A stretch of DNA of 64,000 bases from Plantactinospora endophytica. Its GTDB lineage: Bacteria > Actinomycetota > Actinomycetes > Mycobacteriales > Micromonosporaceae. Each line of letters starts with the position of its first letter. Position 1 is the first letter of the stretch. Positions 57,928-64,000 of the stretch are shown here, piece by piece. Made by a program: the position numbers and the translations under genes. Where the stretch lies: NCBI RefSeq assembly GCF_016862915.1, contig NZ_BONW01000008.1:186001-250000 (forward strand). Direction: 5' to 3'. The notes under the pieces were generated by a model. It had not been told where the DNA came from. It was given only the letters and a program-made list of their open reading frames with translations, and made no database searches.

Positions 57928-58848
57928 TCAGCCTTTCAGCCCGGTACCGGCGATGCCCTCGACGATCCGGCGCTGGAAGAGCAGGAATACCAGGATCAGT
58001 GGCAGCGCTCCGAGGATCGCCGAGGCCATGGTGTCGGCGTACCGGATGCCGTAGGTGCCCTGGATGGCGGCGAGGCCGACCGGGATGGTCATCAGATCCG
58101 GGTCGGTGACGGCGAGCAGCGGCCAGAGCAGGTTGTTCCAGCTCCAGACGAAGCTGAAGATCGCCACGGCGGAGACCGCCGGCCGGGACAGTGGCATGAC
58201 GACCCTGCGGTACGTCCGGAAGAAGCCGGCACCGTCGATCCGGGCGGCCTCGTCGAGATCGCGGGGGATACCGTCGAAGAACTGCTTGAAGACGAAGACC
58301 GCGATGGCGGTGGGAATCTGCGGCAGTAGTACCGCCCACCAGGTGTTGAGCAGGTGCACGCTGCCGAGTTCCCGGAACTGCGGCACGATCAGCACCTGGT
58401 TGGGGATCATGAGGCCGGCCAGGACGAGCCAGAAGACCAGTCGGCGGTACCGGAACCGCAGCCGGGACAGCGCGTACGCCGCCATGCTCGCGGTGAGGAC
58501 GGTGCCGAGCGTGGCCAGCGTCGAGGTGACGAAGCTGGCGACGTACCAGTTGAGGATGTCGCTGTCGGCCAGCACGGTCCGGTACGCCTGTAGCGTCGGG
58601 TTCTCGATCAGCCAGGTCGGGTCGGTGGTCTCCGCGTTCGGCTTCAGGGAGGTGTCCAGCGCCCAGGCCAGCGGCACCAGCCAGAGCAGCGCGAGGGCGA
58701 GCAGGACTCCGACGCAACAGTGGTTGAACAGCCTCATCCGCCGGTCCACCGAACTTGCCAGCGCGCCGGCCTCGCTCCGGCGGCGGTCCCGGTCGGTGTC
58801 GCCGTCACCGTCGCGATAACGGTCGTGGGTCGATCCGCGCAGGGCCAT
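57928..58848 (-). CDS. Arabino-oligosaccharide ABC permease, MalG type
   Basis: A 306-aa CUT1 permease. An Asp/Arg-rich N-terminus of about 35 residues precedes six helices (VGVLLALALLWLVPLAWA first). EAA loop LDEAARIDGAGFFRTY then VVMPLS near 195-216; the C-terminus EGIAGTGLKG is the MalG tail. It starts 3 bp after the stop of the MalF-type gene and ends 33 bp before the GH51 gene. The substrate is inferred from the GH51 enzyme. Confidence 0.9.
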   Translation of the reverse strand: MALRGSTHDRYRDGDGDTDRDRRRSEAGALASSVDRRMRLFNHCCVGVLLALALLWLVPLAWALDTSLKPNAETTDPTWLIENPTLQAYRTVLADSDILNWYVASFVTSTLATLGTVLTASMAAYALSRLRFRYRRLVFWLVLAGLMIPNQVLIVPQFRELGSVHLLNTWWAVLLPQIPTAIAVFVFKQFFDGIPRDLDEAARIDGAGFFRTYRRVVMPLSRPAVSAVAIFSFVWSWNNLLWPLLAVTDPDLMTIPVGLAAIQGTYGIRYADTMASAILGALPLILVFLLFQRRIVEGIAGTGLKG

Positions 58849-58851
58849 CCC

Positions 58852-59799
58852 TCACACCTCCGATTCCGGGCGGCGGGTCAGCACCAGCCACACCGCGGAC
58901 GCCGCGAGCACCAGCAGGAAGAACAGCGTGGACGCGGCGGCGGCGTACCCGGTGCGGTAGTCGGTAAAGCCGACGTCGAAGACGTACTGGAGTGCCGAGC
59001 GGGTGCTGAAGTTCGGGCCGCCGCTGGTCATGATGTACATCTGGTCGAAGACCTTCAGCGAGGCGATGACCTGGAGCACCACCACCAGGGTCGTGGTACG
59101 GGTCAGCAGCGGCAGGGTGATCCGGCGGATCTGCTGCCACGGACCGGCGCCGTCGATCGCGGACGCCTCGTAGAGGTCCCGGGGTACGTCCTGGAGGCCG
59201 GCGAGATAGAGCACGAAGTTGAAGCCGAGGGTCCACCAGACCGTTGTGACCGCCAGCGAGACCATCGCCCAAGCCGGGTCCCCGAGCCAGTTCGGCGCGG
59301 TGCCGCCGAGCGTGTCGACCGTCCGGCTGAGCAGGCCGAGTTCCGGTGTGTAGATCCACATCCAGATCAGTGCCACCACGGCCGAGGGCAGCACGTACGG
59401 CAGGAAGAAGGCCAGCCGGAAGAACCAGCGGCCCCGACGGACCCGCTCGGCGAGCAGCGCGAAGACCAGTGCCAGCACCACCAGCGGCGGAGTGGTCAGG
59501 ATGGTGAACCAGACGGTGTGCCAGATCGCCCACCAGAAGTCGGAACTGCCCAGCGCCTCGGCGTAGTTGTCCAGCCCGGCGAACTCGCCCAGCCCGGGGC
59601 GGACCATGCTGGTGTGGAAGAAGCTCATCACCAGCCCGTACAGCGCGGGTCCGATGATGAAGAGCAGGTAGAGCGCGAGGAACGGGGTCAGGAAGAGCAG
59701 CGCGGGCCGACCCTGCCGGGTCCGGTGGTCGGCGCCGCCGGGCGGTGCCGACCCGGGTCCGGTACGGGTCCGGTCGGCGGCCGGGATGGTGGTGGCCAC
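58852..59799 (-). CDS. Arabino-oligosaccharide ABC permease, MalF type
   Basis: A 315-aa CUT1 permease with six helices after a polar N-terminus of about 30 residues. Landmarks: LLFLTPFLALYLLFIIGPALYG, FFRLAFFLPYVLPSAVVALIW and the EAA loop DLYEASAIDGAGPWQQI then ITLPLL. The start GTG 59799 follows GAGGAGG. It lies 25 bp after the binding-protein stop. Confidence 0.9.
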   Translation of the reverse strand: MATTIPAADRTRTGPGSAPPGGADHRTRQGRPALLFLTPFLALYLLFIIGPALYGLVMSFFHTSMVRPGLGEFAGLDNYAEALGSSDFWWAIWHTVWFTILTTPPLVVLALVFALLAERVRRGRWFFRLAFFLPYVLPSAVVALIWMWIYTPELGLLSRTVDTLGGTAPNWLGDPAWAMVSLAVTTVWWTLGFNFVLYLAGLQDVPRDLYEASAIDGAGPWQQIRRITLPLLTRTTTLVVVLQVIASLKVFDQMYIMTSGGPNFSTRSALQYVFDVGFTDYRTGYAAAASTLFFLLVLAASAVWLVLTRRPESEV

Positions 59800-59824
59800 G
59801 GCAAACCTCCTCGTTGAGGTGCGG

Positions 59825-61183
59825 TCACACCGGCGACGGGGTCCGGGCGAGTACGGACAACTGCGACCGGATCTGCGCGATCGCGGCCCGGGCGGTGAGC
59901 TGTCCGCCCTCCACGGCTCCGACGGCGGAGCCGATGACGTTCTCGAAGTTGGAGCCGGAACCGGAGTACCAGCCGGGCGGGTCGTAGACCGCGGTGTCGG
60001 CGGCGGCGGCGTAGCTCGACTGTGGACTGAGCCGGCGGTACGCCTCGCTCTCCGCGAACGGCAGCCAGGTCGGGACGTGCCCGCCCTCCGCCCAGGTGAG
60101 GCTCTGGTCGAGTACCGACCGGACGAAGTGCAGCGCCCGGTCCAGGCGGGCCTGGTCGAGGTCGGGGCGGGCCGGCAGGATCAGGGTGTGCGAGTCCGCC
60201 TGCACGGCGTGCGGCCCGCCGAAGATGTTCGGGACGAGCGTCATCCCGAACGGCATCTTGGCGGTCTGGAAGGTGCTGATCTCCCATTCGCCGTTGAGGT
60301 GGAAGCCGGCCTGCCCGGTGGCGAACATCGCGATCGCACCCGGATAGTCGGCGCCGCTCGGGATCAGCCCCTGTTCGACGGTGAGCGCGCGGAGGTAGTC
60401 GAGCACCCGGGCGGCCTTGGCGTCGTCGAGCACGATCCGGGTGCCGTTGTCGGCCAGGATCTCGCCTTCGAGTTGCGAGTAGAGGGTCTGGAAGAACCGC
60501 CACGGCGAGGCCGGGTCGGCGTTGATGCCGTGGGTGGCCCCGTACCGCCCGGTCACCCGTTTGGCCCTGGCGAGCGCGTCGACGAACGCCGCCTCGCCGG
60601 TGATCGGCTTGAGTTGGCCGTTCGGGTCGAGCAGTCCGGCCTGCTGGCAGATGTCGGTGTTGTAGAACAGGACGAACGGGTGGGTGTCCAGCGGGATCGC
60701 GTACGTCCGGCCGTCGACCAGCCCGGCCTGCCAGGCCCGCTGGTTGAAGTTCTCCGCCGCCATGCCGTGCCGGGCCAGGTCCTCCGGGCGCAGTTCCTGG
60801 AGCAGTCCCGCGTCGACCAGGGTCTTCATCCGGGTGAGGTGCGAGACCGCCACGTCCGGCGGTTCCTCGCCGACGGTGGCCAGCGAGAGCTTGGTGTAGT
60901 ACGGGTCGCCCCAGGCCAGCGTGATGGCCTTGAGCGGGGTGCCCGGGTTCGCCTTGCGGAAGGCGTCCTGGATCTGCTGCATCCGGACGCCGTCGCCGCC
61001 GCCGAAGAGGTTCCAGTACTCGACGGCGTCCGGCGCCGACTCGGTCTTCAGCAGCCCGGCGCCGAGGGGGGTGGCGCAGCCGGTGAGCGTGGCGGCGCCA
61101 GCGCCGGCGAGCGCACCGAGGAGTACGCCCCGGCGGCTCAGTGCCGGTCCCGGGGGCCGGGAGGCGGGTGGTGGACCGTTCAT
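59825..61183 (-). CDS. Arabino-oligosaccharide-binding lipoprotein of ABC transporter
   Basis: A 452-aa family 1 solute-binding protein with a twin-arginine-type lipoprotein signal: LSRRGVL (RR at 17-18), Ala/Gly-rich stretch, lipobox LTGC with Cys36. The mature protein opens AVEYWNLFGGGDG and has many aromatic residues (WGDPYYTK, NGEWEIST, PPGWYSGSG) suited to sugar stacking. It is the first gene of the GH51 operon. A LacI-type dyad lies 30 bp upstream of its start. The ligand is inferred from the GH51 enzyme. Confidence 0.9.
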   Translation of the reverse strand: MNGPPPASRPPGPALSRRGVLLGALAGAGAATLTGCATPLGAGLLKTESAPDAVEYWNLFGGGDGVRMQQIQDAFRKANPGTPLKAITLAWGDPYYTKLSLATVGEEPPDVAVSHLTRMKTLVDAGLLQELRPEDLARHGMAAENFNQRAWQAGLVDGRTYAIPLDTHPFVLFYNTDICQQAGLLDPNGQLKPITGEAAFVDALARAKRVTGRYGATHGINADPASPWRFFQTLYSQLEGEILADNGTRIVLDDAKAARVLDYLRALTVEQGLIPSGADYPGAIAMFATGQAGFHLNGEWEISTFQTAKMPFGMTLVPNIFGGPHAVQADSHTLILPARPDLDQARLDRALHFVRSVLDQSLTWAEGGHVPTWLPFAESEAYRRLSPQSSYAAAADTAVYDPPGWYSGSGSNFENVIGSAVGAVEGGQLTARAAIAQIRSQLSVLARTPSPV

Positions 61184-61503
61184 GGTTCCCCTCCTAAGAC
61201 CGGAGTAGTGGATGAACCGTTTCAGGCACCATTCCCGGGGCTCCGGCAGCAGGACGCCAGTCGCGGCGCTGGTGGTCGCTACCGGAGCAGCCCGATGTTA
61301 GCGATCACACTGGTGCAGATTGTGGCGGGTCATCCCGGGGCCGTCAATCGGTAGCCACTGCTTTCCTTCACCGACAGGCACACCGGCACCGGCCGGTGTA
61401 TCGTCGGCCCGTATCGTCCGGTCGATCGCCACGACCAGCCGATTCTTATCGTTTCAACCAGTACGCTGGCGTCTCGGCCGTACCCGGCGTGCGGGTCGCA
61501 TCC
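61184..61503. promoter_or_regulatory. Upstream region of the arabinofuranosidase operon
   Basis: A 320-bp gap without genes, bordered by the 3' end of the exporter gene. It contains TGAACCGTTTCA at 61213-61224, a dyad with one mismatched pair that resembles the LacI-type sites at 28.1 kb. No iron box or other element is seen in the remainder. Confidence 0.45.
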
Positions 61504-63573
61504 TCAGTGCTCGGCGGCCGGCGTCGGCGGCTCCGGCTGCCACTGCCCCGGAACCGGACCCTGCCGGTGCGCCTCCCGGCTGCTGACCTGCCGGTGCGTC
61601 TCCCCGGTGCCGTCCTGCTGCTGCGTCTCTCGGGTGCCGTCCTGCGTCTCCCGAGGGCCGTCCTGCGTCTCCCGGGTGCCGTCGTGCGTTTCCCGGGTGC
61701 CGGTCCAGGCCGCCCAGAGCGCCGCGTACCGGCCACCGGCCGCGACGAGTTCGTCGTGCGTTCCGGTCTCCGCCACCCGTCCCGCGTCCAGCAGGATGAT
61801 CCGGTCCGCGGCGGCGGCCTGGGTCAGCCGGTGCGCCACCACCAGCCCGGTACGCCCGTCCAGCGCCCGTGCCGCCGCCGTCTCCAGTTGCCGGGCACCG
61901 GCACTGCCCGCCTCCGCGGTCGCCTCGTCCAGGATCGCCACCGGCGGCGCGGCCAGCACCAGCCGGGCCAGCGCGAGCTGCTGGGCCTGCGCCGCCGTCA
62001 GCCGGTGCCCGCCGTCGCCGACGACCGTGGCCAGCCCGTCGGGCAGCGCGCGTACCCAGCCCAGTGCGCCGACCGTGTCGAGCGCGGCGGTCAGTTCCTC
62101 GTCGGTGGCGTCCGGCCCGGCCAGCCGCAGGTCCTCGGCGAGCGGACCGGCGAATACGTGCACCTCCTGGCTGACCAGGGCCACCGTCCGTCCGGCCACC
62201 GCCGCGCCGAGGTCCTCGATCGGTACACCGCCGAGCCGGATGCTGCCGCCGCCGGACCGGTGGATCCCGGCGATCAGCTTCGCCAGCGTGGTCTTGCCGG
62301 CACCACTCGCACCGACCAGGGCGACCCGCTCGTTCGGCGCCACGCTGAACGTGACGTCGTGCAGTACGTCGTGCCCCGGCACGTACGCGTGCCGCAGTTC
62401 CTTCGCCTCCACGGTCCCGTCGACCGGCACCGGCCGCTGCTCCGGCCGACGGGGCGCCGGCAGCCGGGTCACGCCGACCAGCCGGACCAGGCTGGCGGCG
62501 GCCGACTGCGCGTCGTCGACCAGGCTCAGTGCCGCGTTGAGCGGGCCGAAGAGGTTGTGGAAGTACAGCGCGGCGGCGGACGCCGTACCGACCGAGACGG
62601 CGTCGGCGCGCACCAGCAGGAATCCGGTCACCAGTACGGCGGTCAGGCCGATGAACTCGGCGAGGTTCAGCCGGCCGAAGAACCGGGTCATCAGGCGAAT
62701 CCCGCGCAGGGTCAGCTCGACCGCCGCGACCGAACTGCCGGAGACCCGGGCCAGGTGCGGTTCGGTGAGCCGGAACGCGCGTACCGTCCGAGCACCGCCG
62801 ACGGTGTCCAGCAACTGCTGCTGCATGGCGCCGTGTGCCACCCGCTGGCTGGCGTAGAGCGGCTGGGCGCGGCGGGCGTACCAGCGGGCGGTGTGCAGTT
62901 GCACCGGCACCGCGAGCAGCGCGGCGAGCAGGAACCGCCAGTCGAGTACGGCGAGCCCGACCAGGGTCAGCCCGATGGTCAGGCCGGACCGGGCGAGCTG
63001 CGGCAACGCGCTCCGGACCGCCTCGGCGACCACCGTGACGTCGCCGGTGACCCGTGCGGTCAGGTCGCCCGACCCGGCCCGCTCGACCTGCTCCAGCGGC
63101 AGGTCGAGTACCCGGTCGATGAACCGCTCCCGCAGGTCGGCCAGCATCCCTTCGCCGAGCCGGGCGACCTGGGACAGCCCGAGTGCCAGCGTGATTCCCT
63201 GTAGCACCGCGACCAGACCGAGCAGCAACGTCGGGGTGGTGATCGCGCCCGGCGGACGCCCGTCGACCACGAGGTCCACGATGTGCCCGAGCAGCGGTGC
63301 GGTGAGCAGTCCGATCGCGGTGGAGCCGACGAGCAGGCCGAAGGCCCGGCCGGCCAGGAAGCGGCGCGGGCGCAGCAACTCGGCCAGGGTGGCCCGGACC
63401 TGCCGACCGGTCGCCGTCGGCAGCAGTTCCCGAGCCGACGGACCAGTCCCGGAAAACTTCTCGGTCCCGGAAGTCTGCTCGGTGCCGGAAGTCTGCTCGG
63501 TCCCGGAGGGCTGGTCGGTCCCGGAGGGCTGGTCGGTCCCGGAGGGCTGGTCGGTCCCGGAGGGCTGGCTCAT
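61504..63573 (-). CDS. ABC exporter half-transporter (second subunit of heterodimer) with repeat tails
   Basis: A 689-aa fused membrane and ATPase subunit. The N-terminal 50 residues are hexapeptide repeats; the six-helix exporter domain spans about 70-360. In the nucleotide domain Walker A GASGAGKT and Walker B VAILDEA with H-loop VVAHRLT are intact, but the signature motif reads LTAAQ instead of LSGGQ. The C-terminus has heptapeptide repeats (TRETQDG). The partner upstream has the complementary defects, so the two form one active and one degenerate ATP site. The start ATG 63573 follows GGGAGGAG. Substrate unknown; siderophore export is possible, but the GH51 operon lies between. Confidence 0.87.
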   Translation of the reverse strand: MSQPSGTDQPSGTDQPSGTDQPSGTEQTSGTEQTSGTEKFSGTGPSARELLPTATGRQVRATLAELLRPRRFLAGRAFGLLVGSTAIGLLTAPLLGHIVDLVVDGRPPGAITTPTLLLGLVAVLQGITLALGLSQVARLGEGMLADLRERFIDRVLDLPLEQVERAGSGDLTARVTGDVTVVAEAVRSALPQLARSGLTIGLTLVGLAVLDWRFLLAALLAVPVQLHTARWYARRAQPLYASQRVAHGAMQQQLLDTVGGARTVRAFRLTEPHLARVSGSSVAAVELTLRGIRLMTRFFGRLNLAEFIGLTAVLVTGFLLVRADAVSVGTASAAALYFHNLFGPLNAALSLVDDAQSAAASLVRLVGVTRLPAPRRPEQRPVPVDGTVEAKELRHAYVPGHDVLHDVTFSVAPNERVALVGASGAGKTTLAKLIAGIHRSGGGSIRLGGVPIEDLGAAVAGRTVALVSQEVHVFAGPLAEDLRLAGPDATDEELTAALDTVGALGWVRALPDGLATVVGDGGHRLTAAQAQQLALARLVLAAPPVAILDEATAEAGSAGARQLETAAARALDGRTGLVVAHRLTQAAAADRIILLDAGRVAETGTHDELVAAGGRYAALWAAWTGTRETHDGTRETQDGPRETQDGTRETQQQDGTGETHRQVSSREAHRQGPVPGQWQPEPPTPAAEH
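61605..61705 (-). repeat. 21-bp repeat encoding C-terminal heptapeptides of the exporter
   Basis: About four units of a 21-bp sequence encode (T/P)RET(H/Q)DG heptapeptides after the ATPase domain. The boundaries are approximate because the outer copies are diverged. Confidence 0.75.
63455..63570 (-). repeat. 18-bp repeat encoding N-terminal hexapeptides of the exporter
   Basis: About six copies of an 18-bp unit encode (P/T)SGT(D/E)Q hexapeptides directly after the start codon. The four copies nearest the start are almost identical at DNA level, which indicates recent slippage. Confidence 0.85.
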
Positions 63574-63664
63574 CGGAGAACTCCTCCCGTCACCCGCTTG
63601 CGTGTCGCGGACCGCCACCCGACGGGGTGTCGTCGTCTCCGGGCCGTCCGCCCGGCGAGCACGC

Positions 63665-64000
63665 TCACCGCAGCACCGACGCCCGGTAGCCGGCGTCCTG
63701 CCGGACCAGGTCGGAATGGCTGCCCTCGGCCCGGACCGCGCCGTCGTCGAGCAGTACCACCCGGTCGGTGACCGCGAGCAGTGCCGGGCTGGCGGTCACC
63801 AGCAGCGTGGTCTGGCCCTGCCGGAGTTCCCGGAGCCCGGTCGCGATCCGGGCCTCGGTGGCCGCGTCGACGGCGGTGGTCGGGTCGTGCAGGACCAGTA
63901 CCGCCGGCTCGGCGGCCAGGGCCCGGGCCAGCGCCACCCGTTGGCGCTGCCCGCCGGAGAGCGACCGTCCGCGTTCGGTGAGCGGCGTGTCGATGCCCTG
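63665..64000 (-). CDS. ABC exporter half-transporter (first subunit), C-terminal part only
   Basis: Only the last 111 codons are visible; the 5' part lies beyond the right edge. The signature LSGGQRQRVALARAL is canonical, but Walker B reads VLVLHDPT, with His for the metal-binding Asp and Asp for the catalytic Glu, and the H-loop position in LLVTASPALL lacks His. This subunit therefore supplies a good signature to the partner's intact Walker sites and a degenerate site of its own, as in heterodimeric exporters of the TmrAB/TM287-288 type. The stop is 91 bp before the partner's start. Confidence 0.85.
   Translation of the reverse strand, partial: QGIDTPLTERGRSLSGGQRQRVALARALAAEPAVLVLHDPTTAVDAATEARIATGLRELRQGQTTLLVTASPALLAVTDRVVLLDDGAVRAEGSHSDLVRQDAGYRASVLR

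Overview
The window is very GC-rich, uses GTG and TTG starts freely, and is packed with actinobacterial gene families: an IdeR/DmdR1-type iron box regulon, EspC/WXG-type secretion proteins, a DivIVA-domain protein, an MptB-like mannosyltransferase and MbtH. This fits a member of the Actinomycetota, most likely Micromonosporaceae. The genus cannot be fixed from the sequence alone. No rRNA, tRNA, transposase, integrase or CRISPR array was seen.

Layout. 1-3.1 kb: an LplB/LplC/LplA-like carbohydrate ABC uptake operon on the minus strand, its binding protein cut by the left edge. 3.1-4.6 kb: VanZ-like protein and a patatin-like phospholipase, divergent. 5.0-6.7 kb: a three-gene type VII secretion-associated mini-locus. 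6.8-17.2 kb: housekeeping and accessory genes (3-hydroxyisobutyrate dehydrogenase-like enzyme, His-rich NicO metal transporter with a secreted partner, purple-acid-phosphatase-like enzyme, septum-formation-like protein, SDR, glycogen-debranching-like enzyme, PPC-domain protein, LD-carboxypeptidase). 17.3-19.9 kb: divergent hydroxyornithine formyltransferase and ornithine N-monooxygenase around an iron box. 20-27 kb: MptB-like mannosyltransferase, CPBP protease, CU044_2847-type protein, DivIVA protein, Mrr-like nuclease, alpha/beta hydrolase, and a TetR/oxidoreductase pair with a duplicated operator. 26.9-33.8 kb: LacI regulator and a sugar ABC operon ending in a GH65-like enzyme. 33.9-56.3 kb: siderophore uptake (FecE, two FecCD permeases, binding lipoprotein) around two iron boxes, then a 5,899-residue NRPS and MbtH. 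56.4-61.2 kb: a GH51 arabinofuranosidase with its ABC uptake operon. 61.5-64 kb: a heterodimeric ABC exporter, one subunit cut by the right edge.

The central system is a hydroxamate siderophore pathway split over about 39 kb. The monooxygenase makes N5-hydroxyornithine, the formyltransferase formylates part of it, and the NRPS (A-MT-PCP-E / C-A-PCP-E / C-A-PCP / C-A-PCP / C) assembles a tetrapeptide of predicted D-D-L-L configuration. There is no thioesterase. The domain order is that expected for an erythrochelin/foroxymithine-type peptide released as a diketopiperazine. Two features are unusual: a methyltransferase embedded in the first adenylation domain, predicting an N-methylated starter residue, and a terminal condensation domain whose second active-site His is Tyr and which carries an eight-residue tandem-repeat insertion. 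The module 3 specificity code DMENLGLINK matches the one I recall for hydroxyornithine, modules 1 and 4 share a related code, and module 2 has a code I cannot assign. The product may be an undescribed N-methylated formyl-hydroxamate siderophore.

A second theme is short tandem repeats in linkers, protein termini and intergenic gaps: 36-bp, 21-bp, 16-bp and 24-bp arrays, and hexa-/heptapeptide repeats at both ends of the ABC exporter subunit.
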